Positions 32,915 to 43,229 of a DNA stretch of 64,000 nucleotides are shown here, piece by piece (within the stretch, counting starts at the first letter, position 1; every line of letters starts with the position of its first letter). The translations under genes and the position numbers were made by a program. The notes under the pieces are model-generated. The model worked only from the letters and a program-made list of their open reading frames with translations, did not search any database and was not told the origin of the DNA. Location of the stretch: NCBI RefSeq assembly GCF_026914185.1, contig NC_070568.1, positions 186,001 through 250,000 on the forward strand, given 5' to 3'. The DNA comes from Puccinia triticina (Eukaryota > Basidiomycota > Pucciniomycetes > Pucciniales > Pucciniaceae).

Positions 32915-35900
32915 ATGCCCAACCAGGAAAAATCACAATCCCCCATGGCCCCTCTGGATGCCACATCAGCTCTCCCAGTGACTCCGACGGTGGTTTCAGC
33001 AACTCTCACGGTGGTCCCGGTGGTTTCAGCTACTCTCACAGCTGTCCCGGTGGTTTCAGCTACTCTCACGGCGGTCCCGACTACTACTATTGTCGAGCCA
33101 GCTTGCCCAATCATCCCAATCCCTCCTCCTCCCGAAAAAACCTACAAGAGCAAGGAAAAACTGAAGGAAGCAATACAAGACTGGGCCTTTCATCATGGTT
33201 ATGCGATTGCTACTGCTAACTCTTCTTTTTCACGAGGCAAGGGGAAAATCACGTTCCAATGCGATCTCTCAGGAAAGTACCGTGGTCATCGCGCAAACGT
33301 TCCTGCCAAGGCCCAAACTACAAGCTCAACAAAGATTGGCTGTCCTTTCCGATTGAATGCAACTCAAGATTTGTCTGGCTCATGGACGTTGAAAATGAAG
33401 AACCCGGAGCACAACCACAGTCCCTCTGATACCCCTGCCGTCCATCGACTCCATCGCTGTTACACCAAAGAACAGGCCGCCGAGATCTCAAAGCTTACCG
33501 CCGCCGGTGTCAGGCCTCTGAAAATACAGACCACTCTTTGCAACAGCAGCAAAACTCCGCTTCACGTCCCCTTGACCGCAATCTATAACAAAAATTACCG
33601 TGACAATAAAGCAGCTCTTGGATCCAAACCTGCAATGGAAGCTGTGATTGAGTGCCTCTAGAAGAAGGAGTTTGAATACCGAGTGAAAGCCGATAAAGAT
33701 GGTCACCTCAATGCGCTATTCTTCGCGCTTCCAGAATCAATTGAGCTTGCTAAGAAGCATCCGTGGATGATTCAAATGGACGCTACGTACAAAACGAACT
33801 GGTACAAGATGCCTTTGTTGCACATTGTTGGCATCAACTCATCAAACAAAACCTTCACATTTGCTTTCTGTTTTGTTTCCCAAGAGCAAGAGGACAATTA
33901 CTTCTGGGCAATGCAGCAATTGAAAATTTCCCTGGCGCCGCATACCCCATCGGTTATTCTGACGGACAAAGAACAAGCTTTGATGACTGCGATCAAAGAC
34001 GTATTCCCCACTGCAAGGAACCTTCTTTGTCAGTGGCATATTGGAAAGAACTCGCGAACCAACTTTCAATCCAACCTTGGCGACAAAGTTTACCCAGCAT
34101 TCACCAAAGCCTGGAACTTCCTACTCGCGTCAAAGTCAGCGGCGCAATATCAACATAACTTTGCCAATCTGGCAAAGTTATGTCCTCCCGAGGTCATGGA
34201 TTATTTAACAGAGAACTGGATCCCTTTGAAGAACGAATTTGTGCAATATCTGCTTGACAATACTCTGTACTTCGGAAACCTGAACACTTCTCGATGCAAG
34301 AGCTTACATGAAGCCATCAAGAGATTCCTCCAAGGTTCAGCCCAAGCAATGTCAACAACAATCTCGGATATGTATGGTGCAGTTTGACACCAGCTTCATG
34401 AAATGATGATCAGCACTGCAACACAGAAGACTGTGTACCTCAACAACCTGCTCGATGTCTTGGGACAACTTTTGGGCCAGATCTCTCATCATGCATTGAA
34501 GGAAGCTTTTTGCAATTACCTATCGCCGACAAAGACAAAGGAATGTGTCAACTGCAGCTACGAGTCGTACATGGGAATACCATGTGCCCACAAGTTGAAG
34601 GTGCTCGAAGCTGCTGGAGATGTTGTAAAGAAAGAAGACTTTCACTTACAGTGGCATCTCATCAACATTCCAGTGAGCTTTGTTTGATTTTTCTTATCTT
34701 GGCTAAAGGGTGCTATCCTTTTTTTTCCAATGCTAATAAGTGCAAACTATTGTTTTTTCCTTCTAGGGCATTGCACCTCTGACACAATTAAGCTCGCCGG
34801 ACCTAGGCCAGCCCTGTGATGAAGATTATGAGACCAATTTTCTCAAGAATATATTCAAACAATTCCAGAAGCTTTCAACAAGCGAGAAAGCGAGCTACAT
34901 TTCTATGTTTGGAAAGCTTCTTGATCAGAGCCACGTGCTCAAACAACTCGAAGATCCAGTCAAACAACCTCACAAGGGACATCCAAAAGGCAGCAAAAAC
35001 AAACGGAAACACCCTGAAAAATCAATGAAGCGTGATCCCTCGGCATGGGAGCACCTGCTACCCCCAAAGCGACAAGGTTGGCCCCCAAAGGCCAAGCCAG
35101 TTAACCCTCTTCCAAAAAAGAAGAGAGGGAGGCCGGCAAAGGGAAACTCAAAGGTCAAGCCCTCCGTTCATTTATCTATGCACACATTTGTCTCTCTTTG
35201 CTGAACCATACTGTTGTATATATCTGTGGATTCAGAAAGCCCCAAAGAAGAAGCTTCAAGTAGATTCATCTGAAGATGAAAGCACCGCGAAATCAACCAA
35301 CAATGAATACACCTCTAAGGCAAGTCTTCCTGATCTCGAAGACCTGAACAACCATTCCAAACCTCTTCCACAAAAGAAGAGAGGGAGGCCAGCAAAGGGC
35401 AACTCAAAGAAGAAGGTTCAATTTGATTCATCCAAAGACAAAAGCACCGCGGAATCAACCAAGGATGAATGCATCTCTACGGCAAGTCTTCCCAATCCCA
35501 AAGAACTGAACAACTACACAAATAAGACAACAATTGAAGCTTCCTCCATCAAAAAGGAGGGATCACCGGCCCTGTTGGAGAGGGATCCCAACACGCCACC
35601 CAAAGATGAAATTGATTCCAAAGCAAATTCAACTTTTGAGTGGACCAAACTCAATCAGGCACACAGATACTGGAGAATGGTGCCAGTTACTGTAAGACCA
35701 CTCAATGAAAAACTACATAATGTTGCAGGCAATGGACAATGTGGTTTTTGAGCAGCAGCGCTGAGCATAGGCCGCGAGAGCTGCAAGTGGGACAATATTT
35801 GAAGGGAAATGATAACCAAGATGGAAAACAAACCAATTTATAAAAACACAAAGTACCTTGATATGATTGCCAATGGGATCTCACACAATAAATTGAAGGC

Positions 35901-36281
35901 CAAACTGAACTTCTTGAAGTTGCCAGCACCAATTGCCTACTGGATTTTACCTTCCCACGACATGGGGATCTCCTGGCAGATACTTATTGCAGGCCGGTAA
36001 TTCACATCTCTCACCAAATGCAAGTAACCTTCCTCCCACTATCACATCCCCCAACTACAAACCCCCCAATCCTTATGTTGTTGTTAGAGGAAGAAGTGCA
36101 CTATAACACCTTTTTATTCAATGGTAGCATCTATCCAGCTCCTGACATATCAACTTTGTGGTACAAGTACAGAACTGAAGATTCCAAAGGGTGGGAAGCT
36201 TTAATCAAATCAAACCGCGACCAATGGATTGCAAAAGTACCCAGAAGAACTGGTAGAAAGTTATTCATTGATGTAGAATAG
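32915..36281 (+). pseudogene. FAR1-type MULE transposase fused to OTU protease-like domain
   Basis: In one frame with two introns (34673-34766 and 35154-35235, GT-AG) the product has these parts. First a Pro/Val-rich N-terminus, then a FAR1/WRKY-GCM1-like zinc finger (about 33220-33420; C, then GCPFRL, then EHNHSPS). A MULE DDE domain follows (MIQMDATYKTN, VILTDKEQAL, CQWHIGKN), then a SWIM finger (CSYESYMGIPCAH, 34545-34592). Two AT-hooks (KKRGRPAKGN) come next, then an OTU-like segment with GNGQCGF carrying the presumed catalytic Cys and HYNTF as the presumed His. Four in-frame stops interrupt it: TAG 33659-33661, TGA 34385-34387, TGA 35749-35751 and TGA 35800-35802. No frameshift is needed apart from an unresolved small gap near 36000. 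The transposase would recombine TIR DNA; the OTU role is unknown. Confidence 0.82.
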
Positions 36282-36633
36282 AACAATGATGTCTTGCTTG
36301 TTTTTCACTTTTTTTTCCAATAAAAAATTGTTTATTGATTTTTTTGCAAAACCTGTTTGTCCCAGAGCCCACAAGGGCCTGGTTGTTGATTTCTGCAAGA
36401 AATATTCATTATATTGAAGTGGAAGACTGCCCTGTAGATTCATTCTCAAGTTGTTTTCATTTTTTTTTTTGACTTTTTTCAATACACAATCATGTGGTTG
36501 TTTCTTCATATTATTGATGTGAAGTTATTTTCTGAGTGCCGACATGGGCTCAGCTATTGATTTTGTGAATAAAATACAATATTCTTTATGTCAAACTGTC
36601 CGTGCGCAAACATCAAAAGAGCTTTTTGGTTGC

Positions 36634-36726
36634 TTGCGCACGTAGGGGGGCTCCCTGGGAGACTACGTCAAATTGACCGGAATTTCCGTGCGCAACGAGT
36701 TTTCCGCCGTGCACGAAGTAAATCCG
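36634..36726. repeat. Right TIR of the MULE
   Basis: Inverted copy of 32677-32768, bordered by the 9-bp duplication TACTTCTTT. Confidence 0.92.
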
Positions 36727-36735
36727 TACTTCTTT

Positions 36736-37159
36736 CTTCCTCATTTTTTGACATTGTTTGGGCAATATTGCACTCAGGAACCAAGTGTGGTAGTTTGCCT
36801 CATTTGGTTTATAAATCTGACAGTTTAATTTTTGATTAATTCCTGATGCCATACATACCACCAGTCTAAAATTTGAATCAAAAATTTCAAACACACACCT
36901 GGGCCTGGATTAGTAAAAAACAGACATAAAGTATCTTTCTTTGACACTTTCCAACTAGCTAGGTAGAATGAAAGCTTTATAAAATATCCCTTCAGATTTT
37001 AGAAAAAATTGTGATTGCAGGATGACAGGTTTTTTCATCAGATACTAATATAATGATTCTGCATGAGACATGAGGGGGAGGCATTGAGATTTTTCAAGCT
37101 CACTGAATGTAGGATTTCCATTTATCAAATCCCAGCTCTAGGCAGCAAGAAATCTATTT
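36736..37159. other. No gene supported
   Basis: AT-rich DNA between the MULE and the minisatellite element; no TIR or ORF signal was seen. Confidence 0.4.
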
Positions 37160-37349
37160 GACTCAACCACCAGGAAGAAAAAATAGTCACTTGATGGCAA
37201 GTGACATGATGCAGCTTGGGTTTCTGCTCCAGAGCTACTCCAGCGCTGCTCCAAGTCTGCTCCACCAGCACTTGTAGAGCTTGCAGGACTGTACCAGAGC
37301 ACTCAATGTGGCACAGTCAACTGATCCTAATTTTTTCCCAGGAACAGCT

Positions 37350-38230
37350 GATGCTCATCATAAGCTGAGCAGTAAGCATTGACTGAGCCTAGGCCAAAGC
37401 TGAGCATTAGCTGAGCCTGGGCCACAGCTGAGCATTGGATATTCCAAGCCTGAAACAAATCCAAGTGTCAGCTGGACCAAGAATATTCCAAATCTGAGCA
37501 TCAGCTTAGCCAACAATGGTCCAAAGCTGAGCCTCATCTTGGAAAAGGCTTTTGCAGAGCTTAGGATCAGCTGGGACAATACTGTTCCAAAGATTAACAC
37601 CAGCTGGGCCAAAGATTTTTAAAAGCTGAGCATTGGCTGAGCCAATGCTGGTACAAAGCTGAGCATTGGCTGAGCCAGGGCTGTTCCAAAGCTGAGTATC
37701 AGATTTTTTGAGACTATTCAAAAGATTAATATCACCTGAGCCAAGGCTGTTCCACAGCTGAGAATCAGCTGAGCCAAGGCTGGTCCACAGCTGAGCATCA
37801 GCTGAGCCAAGGCTGGTCCACAGCTGAGCATCAGCTGAGCCAAGGCTGGTCCACAGCTGAGCATTGTCTTAGCCAAGGTTGGTCCACAGCTGAGCATCAG
37901 CTGAGCCAAGGCTGGTCCACAGATGAGCATAAGCTGTTACAGGAGTGGTCAGACTCAGAATCTGAGCATTGGCTGGGCCAAGATTTATCCAAAGCTGAAA
38001 ATCAGCTGAGCCAATACTGGTCCAAAGCTGAGCATTGGCTGGGCCAATGATATTCCTAATCTGAGTCTAAGCTGAGCCATGACTGGAATAAAGCTGAAAA
38101 TAAGCTGGGACAGGACTGGTTCTGATCTGGGCAACAAAGCTGAGCATGGGCTGGGCACCAAAGCTGAGCATAAGCTGGGAGCTAAAGCTGAGTATCAGCT
38201 GACCAGAAATGGGGATCAGTGGTGCCCAGC
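37350..38230. repeat. 33-bp minisatellite array
   Basis: The unit CACAGCTGAGCATCAGCTGA-GCCAAGGCTGGTC is near-perfect between about 37740 and 37925 and degenerates outwards to 37350 and 38230 (roughly 25 units). Because 33 is a multiple of three, the minus strand is open through the array with an 11-residue period (LMLSCGPALAQ). I treat this as a by-product of the repeat, not a gene. Confidence 0.88.
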
Positions 38231-38270
38231 AAAAACTGAGGATCTCCTGTGGAAATTCTTAAACTGGTTA

Positions 38271-38325
38271 GATGGTGGGTAGATGGTGGGTAGATGATGG
38301 GTAGATGGTGGGTAGATGGTGGGTA
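38271..38325. repeat. 11-bp tandem repeat, five copies
   Basis: GATGGTGGGTA is repeated five times with one substitution, at the right edge of the minisatellite element. Confidence 0.95.
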
Positions 38326-38578
38326 GCCCGCTGGAGCTGGCATGATGTCACTTGTCATCAAGTGACTATTTTTTTTTCCTGGTGAACTCAACAAAAATCA
38401 GTAAGCCCATGCCAAGTCAGATGGAAAACAGGGACCCTTAACAGTGGTTGGATAAAATGAGAATGGAAGTCTAATTACTGATCATGAAATGCCATCATGG
38501 GGTTTTCATTCATCTATCCATTTATATATAATATTCAGTAGTTAATTGTGTAGTTTATGAATATGTGATTTAAATATC

Positions 38579-38745
38579 TCACTTTCAAATTCATACATTT
38601 TTTCACTGTGTTTATGGTACAGAAGACAAGCTTGGACCATGTTACAGATGTTTCCATTGAGCCCCTGTAAATACGGTGCTATAATGGGCCACTTTCACCT
38701 TCTGTACCATAAACACAGCAAAAATGTATCTGGATTTTAAAGTGA
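38579..38745. repeat. Small foldback element
   Basis: TCACTTTCAAATTCATACAT then TTTTTCACTGTGTTTATGGTACAGAAG at the left pairs with its inverted copy at about 38700-38745. The arms are about 45 bp with a ~70-bp loop. No ORF is present. It is either a short MITE or a hairpin-forming repeat. Confidence 0.75.
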
Positions 38746-39020
38746 AGACTAGAGACCAAGGCGGCTCCGCCGCTGCAGGGTAACAATCCATCCTTCTGTT
38801 TGACAATAAATCTGCTGCCTAATTATCTCTAATTAGTAATAGTACAATATTTGAAAGTTATTTAAATTTAAAATTGCAAATCTTTCCACACAATACCCAG
38901 GGCAAAATTGTGAAAATCCACACAGAAATTCATCTATTTATTGTCAGATTTATCAATACAAAGAATTTTGGAAACAAATTATGAATCAAATGCTGAGATG
39001 CATGCAATTGATATCAGTGA
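38746..39020. other. AT-rich DNA, no gene supported
   Basis: Nothing recognisable beyond AT-rich spacer to the left of the gene-fragment mosaic. Confidence 0.4.
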
Positions 39021-39229
39021 ATCAGGTGCAGTCCGTTAGCACAAAGACCTTGGAGATGTTGAAGATCTCCACCTCATGTATTGGGTGATGAAGCCCTCCT
39101 TTGAGCTCTGCAGGTTTGTCGGATCCGTCTTGATTTGCGACAGCGCGTCGGACCAAGACGCATGCAGTTTGACCACTAAAACAACCACACATCAGCCAGT
39201 GCATACAGGAGAGGGAGGATGAGAGAGAG

Positions 39230-39345
39230 GGGAATGACGGGAGTTGTATTTCAGACGACCGTCTTCCATCTCTTTGCGGTGCTTCTCCTCTAATTGACTG
39301 ATATCTTGCTTGAGAGTGCTCACGTCTCTCTTTCAGCCCTCCAAA
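39230..39345 (-). pseudogene. Coiled-coil exon fragment, minus strand
   Basis: The minus-strand frame reads RDVSTLKQDISQLEEKHRKE then MEDGRLK, a clear heptad-rich segment, without a start or stop of its own. A second minus-strand piece at about 39022-39165 (LHASWSDALSQIKTDPTNLQ) follows a possible acceptor TGTTTTAG. The parent protein is unknown. Confidence 0.5.
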
Positions 39346-39364
39346 TGACTCTTGACGCCGCTCC

Positions 39365-39505
39365 GCACTGGACCAGTCCAAGTCGCAACTCAGGCTGAGC
39401 CAGCAGGCAGTGGAGAGTCTCAACCAACAGACAGACGACCTGAAGGAGTCGATGTCCCAACTGAGGCTCGATAAAGAAGGGCTGAGCAAGATGCTGACCC
39501 GCAAA
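39365..39505 (+). pseudogene. Coiled-coil exon fragment, plus strand
   Basis: The plus-strand frame reads SALDQSKSQLRLSQQAVESL, then NQQTDDLKESMSQLRLDKEGL, then SKMLTRK, a strong coiled coil. Its orientation is opposite to the neighbouring fragments on both sides, so the block is rearranged. The parent protein is not identified. Confidence 0.55.
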
Positions 39506-39544
39506 GCTAAGAAAGCACGATCAGTCCCATCTCCGTCACACAAC

Positions 39545-39870
39545 CAGAGCTTGACAATGGGGTATATGCAGGGCTGGTGATCTGCCAGAAAACAACCAAA
39601 GCAGAATCTGGAGGTGTGATGGTTAGTAGTTTGGCCAGAGAGCTGGGTGAGTGATGCATGAGCATACCTTTGGCCGCAGAGACAGGTGACCCTGGGGACA
39701 ACAGTGTCGAGGCTCTTCTTGGAGACATGACACTCAATGGTGTAGACGCAGCTCGGGGCGGGACAGAACTTCAGCGCGGGATTATTGTTGACAAAGGTGT
39801 GGTTGAGGAGGGTTTGGAAGCCGGCCATGAGTTTGTCGGCCTCGGTGTGGTAACCCTGTTCCTGTTCATA
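39545..39870 (-). pseudogene. RBR (Ariadne-type) E3 ubiquitin ligase fragment
   Basis: The minus-strand frame from about 39870 reads EADKLMAGFQTLLNHTFVNN, then NPALKFCPAPSCVYTIECHV, then VTCLCGQR. After a likely short intron (39595-39662; gtatgc ... ccag) it continues FCFGCFLADHQPC and IVKLWL. The Cys pattern and the words CPAPxC, IECHV, CxCGxRFCFGC and IVKLWL are those of the IBR/BRcat domain of Ariadne-type RBR ligases. RING1 and the catalytic RING2 are absent, so this is an isolated fragment with no expected ligase activity. Confidence 0.75.
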
Positions 39871-39899
39871 CTATCACCCTCATATCACCAAAACCCTTC

Positions 39900-40848
39900 A
39901 TAAATACTTCATTATTACTTCATATTCAGATTCTACACCCCATTTTACCCCTAGTCACCCACTCATTTCACCTAGGATTTCCAAATGGATCAGCAGTTAT
40001 TGGCATGTATAGTTTTGGCAGGTATTTTCTTCATACATATCCTTAGCATTATTACATACATCATTCATTAGTATCATAGCTACATAGGACTGCAGATCTT
40101 ACATAAACTGCATTACTCATTTTCCTCTTCATATGATATCAGCAGTACATTCCTTCATAGCTCTTGTAGTTATTATCAAATGCTCATCATTATTTCATAT
40201 TCTACATAGTTACCTTTCATGTACACTCCTTGGTCATTGCACCTCCATCATTACTGCTCATCTTCAGATATTGTTACTATGTGCTCATCATGTATCACCC
40301 CCCTGTAGTACTTCTCACATATATAAACACCCCTCTAGATGTTGTGTCCCCATCATGCACTTTCTACTACATCCCCTCTGTAGCAACTTTTAAACATCAC
40401 CCTTATATGCACTTTCTACTACATCCCCTCTGTAGCACTTTTTAACATCACCCTTATATGCACTTTTCACCCACTACACTTTGTATGCACCTCTCCCCCC
40501 CCATACTCTCTGTAGCACCTTTACACATCACACTTAGATAAACTTTTCATCACCATAGAAATGTATCTCCCAGCATATATCTCATTTCACATCTCAGAGT
40601 GACTCCCCAAGGGCTTCTGCTTTTCTCCCCATCTCACTTCTCCTCTCTCACTCAGTAGGATTGATACACCTCAAACTCATAAAAGTGTTAAATTTAAGTC
40701 ATCTAAGTCAAAGAGAATCATCAGCCACACCCTTTTCTTTTTCTTAGTGTAACCCTCTCTCCATCAGCATTAGTCAAGAGGGCAGCCTCACCAGCACCTG
40801 TAGCCTCTTCTACATTATTAGTAGTGTAGTTGACTATTTCCCCTCACA
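39900..40848 (+). repeat. 5' LTR-like sequence of a gag-bearing retroelement
   Basis: A plus-strand TATATAAACACCCCTC box lies near 40318-40334 and the block ends TATTTCCCCTCACA at 40848. A similar end (TTTCCCCCTCGCA) closes the LTR near 51651, and the minus-strand LTR ending at 2582 reads TTTCCCCTCTCA. The opening also resembles the LTR near 50470 (TTCTACA-CATTT-ACCC-TAGTCAC). The gag ORF follows downstream in the same direction. The 5' edge is approximate. Confidence 0.55.
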
Positions 40849-41211
40849 GCTCTTTCCAGATCATTTAGGAGTTCCACAAGTGGTGTCCCAACAGTGGCCT
40901 GATTACCTTTAGATTTTAGTCCTAGTTACCTTTTTCACTACCAGTTTATAGTCCTATCACCTACACAAATCCCTTCCATTCCATTCCTCTTCAAGTGCAG
41001 AAAACATAAAAACTACAAAAAAAAAACATATTTTCCCACCATAGTCATTCATTTGAATTCTTTCCTCCTTTACACCTTAACCAGTCACTCCTTCAACCCC
41101 TTTTATTCCTTCACAAAAGAAAAAATCCTCAACTTCACCCTTCTGGAAAGACTCTCATTTATCCCAACCATCCAGCTGGACTACTTCATTCCTCTATAGT
41201 TACCCTTCAAC

Positions 41212-41853
41212 ATGTCTGAAGACTCCCAAGATACTGCTCATCCTATCAACAACAACCTAGGAGAGACTTTCAGCAACAACAACCCCATCCCAACTGCTTC
41301 AGAAGATACCAACACTCACCCTGCTGGACCAGCCAACCCCCATCCTGAAGAGCCAGCTCCTATCAACCCTTTACCTCAACTTACCAACACCTTCAAGCAG
41401 TACAGAGGCAGCACTGGCCCCAAAAATCCTCCGTTTCAATCTACCAATGCCTTCAATCAGTACAGGGACAACATACCAGGACCTTCTGAAAGCCCTCACC
41501 TAGGACTCAGGCAAAGGATCACACCTCCAGCCCCATCTGTATCTTCCAAGAATTCTGTGGTCTACTTTTTGGAGAAGGAAACCAGGATGCCAATCTACAA
41601 AGGACCAGTCAAAGGAGTCAAAATCAAGCCCTTGGACAAAGAACTCTGCTTTGATGGAACCAACCTCAGCATTGAAAACTTTATTAACAGGTATGAAAAT
41701 GTAGGATCAACTGATGGAGCTTCTTCTATAGATTTGGTCAGACAGGTTGTTTCTTTTCTCAAAGGGGAGGCCATCAAGGAAGAAGTGGAACAAATGGAGG
41801 CTTACAGGAACCAGAACTGGGAGGACCTCAAGATCATCCAACATTTAGTCTGA
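41212..41853 (+). pseudogene. Retrotransposon gag, N-terminal part
   Basis: The 213-residue plus-strand frame has an Asn/Pro-rich N-terminus. It is followed by LCFDGTNLSIENFINRYENV, GASSIDLVRQVVSFL and YRNQNWEDLKIIQHLV, the pattern of Ty3-like gag domains in fungi (FDGT-x-FIxRYE ... W-x-LK). It ends where repeat DNA of another type begins at about 41854; no zinc knuckle or pol follows. It is therefore a truncated element behind the LTR at 39900-40848. Confidence 0.7.
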
Positions 41854-41871
41854 AACCAATGTGGCTGACCA

Positions 41872-42330
41872 TGCGGATTAGTGCTAGTCCGGACTTAGTT
41901 GCGGGCTTAAGTTAAGCTACACCCGGGGAGTCCATCCACAGGGAAATCACGCGGATTCCACGAGGACTCCACGTGGTAGCCGCGCGCGAGGTCGGACCAG
42001 CGGCTGGAGGTCCAGGGAATCACGGGGTCACCACCGGGAGGATCACCCGTGGATTCCACGGCAGCTTTTGGCTCTGCGTGGAATCCCCGTGGATTCCCTG
42101 TGATCATGACGTGAAGGTTGGGCCCCCGGGTGGATCACGGGTCCTTCAACCGTGGGCTCCCCGAGGAATCACCGTGAAACCCACGCGCGGGTTTGGCCCA
42201 CGAGATGTGGTTCAGCCAGGTAACCCGGGGGGGGGGGGGGGGCGGAGCGGATCAAAACCGCGGGTAATATTGCACAACGTGGTACCACCAGGGTACCACA
42301 CGCTGCATTGCATATCAAGTAGCCATCGTA
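41872..42330. repeat. GC-rich palindrome-dense repeat, copy a
   Basis: The block is full of short inverted repeats such as GGATTCCACG/CGTGGAATCC, CCACGTGG and a G12-14 run at about 42227-42242. It contrasts sharply with the AT-rich neighbours. Similar phrases recur at 43230-43720. No ORF is convincing. It truncates the gag ORF on its left. Confidence 0.6.
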
Positions 42331-42835
42331 AAAACATACAACAAAAGGGATTGATAGAGAAAAAAAATCACAAAGAGAAACAAGAAGTAAAAAAAAAGCA
42401 AGGAAATGAGAGAAAAGCGAGAGAAATGAGAAACGGGGGAATCAGACGGTGTCTGCGGCGACGGTAGATAAAACTATTAATTGATGCGGCCACTGAGTCA
42501 ACAAGGACGCCGTCATAGAACTTGAGAATCAAGTTTGGCAAGCGGTTTTCTGATAGTATGATTGTCCGGAATGATCCTAACAATGTCTTGTAACCCTTGG
42601 ATTACTTGATCGATGTACCAGCAGACGTGGTCGAGAACTCATGCTAATGACAACATTCAATTGAAGCCAGGCCTTTTATTCTTTGAGATCTATTTCAACC
42701 CTCTTCAATCTTGTTTGCATTCTGGTCACAACCTAGAGAACGGGCAGCAAGGATAGCGGGGACAAGTTAGGATAGTTACGCTTTGTTTCCTGCTTTTTGA
42801 AGAACATTTTGGTATCTATTCAAACGGACTAACTC

Positions 42836-43010
42836 ACTCGACCATGTCCATAAAGCATACCTAATTGGTTAGCAGTACGTGCATCAAACAGTTTAATGAA
42901 TCCTCTGACACCTCCAGCGGCCAGAATCGGTTGGAGGGATACAGGATCGATGGACCACAATATTGAATTGAAGATTTCTGCTTGACCCCTGTTTATCAGT
43001 TCAGCTATTT
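42836..43010 (-). pseudogene. EED/ESC-like WD40 exon fragment
   Basis: The minus-strand frame reads NRGQAEIFNSILWSIDPVSL, then QPILAAGGVRGFIKLFDART, then ANQLGMLYGHG. This is the blade of EED that reads LLAVAGSRGIIRI...YVGHG in known Polycomb PRC2 EED proteins. The exon is bracketed by a possible acceptor (AAACAG) on its 5' side and a GTGAGT donor after GHGR. I found no neighbouring EED exons in the next few hundred bases, so it is most likely a displaced gene fragment. The alternative is a real gene with long introns. Confidence 0.5.
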
Positions 43011-43229
43011 TATCCAAGAAAGGGTCTTGAATGTGGAGTGTATGTATGCCGCTGAGGCTGGAGTGACTGACTGTTACTGTGTTGGATTTATCTACAATAT
43101 TGTAGAGGAGATGTCATTTTTCCTTGATCAGATGGAGCTTGATGACTCTAATCTGTTCTTCAAAAGTATGGTAGGTGCAACAATCAGCAAACCTATTGAG
43201 AAAAAATAACAACTAAGTGTACCATTGTG

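Larger units (their letters stand above)
32677..36726 (+). mobile_element. Mutator-like element (MULE), complete ends
   Basis: The left arm (32677-32768) and right arm (36634-36725) are inverted copies of about 92 bp that begin GGATTTACTTCG and include AAAACTCGTTGCGCACGGAA. Outside them are TATTTCTTT (32668-32676) and TACTTCTTT (36727-36735), a 9-bp target duplication with one transition. Nine-base duplications and ~100-bp TIRs are the Mutator signature, and the coding content agrees. At 4.05 kb it looks like a full-length but inactivated copy. Confidence 0.9.
37168..38384. mobile_element. 1.2-kb TIR element filled with a 33-bp minisatellite
   Basis: The ends are inverted copies of CACCAGGAARAAAAAATAGT followed by CACTTGATGRCAAGTGACAT, about 45 bp, where CACTTGATGRCAAGTG is itself a hairpin. 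Flanks are GACTCAAC (37160-37167) and AACTCAAC (38385-38392), an 8-bp duplication with one mismatch, so hAT-like. The interior is almost all tandem repeat. There is no transposase, so it depends on another element. Confidence 0.78.

Noticed and set aside
32677..36726. Considered a plant-type FAR1 host gene rather than a transposon
   Set aside because: The 92-bp TIRs and 9-bp duplication show it is a mobile element, and it has four stops.
37718..37930. Open frame with an 11-residue repeat (LMLSCGPALAQ)
   Set aside because: It follows directly from a 33-bp tandem repeat and ends with it. There is no start context or non-repeat coding sequence.
42982..43209. 75-codon plus-strand frame over the EED-like exon
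   Set aside because: It overlaps the minus-strand WD40 exon antisense and has no motif of its own.
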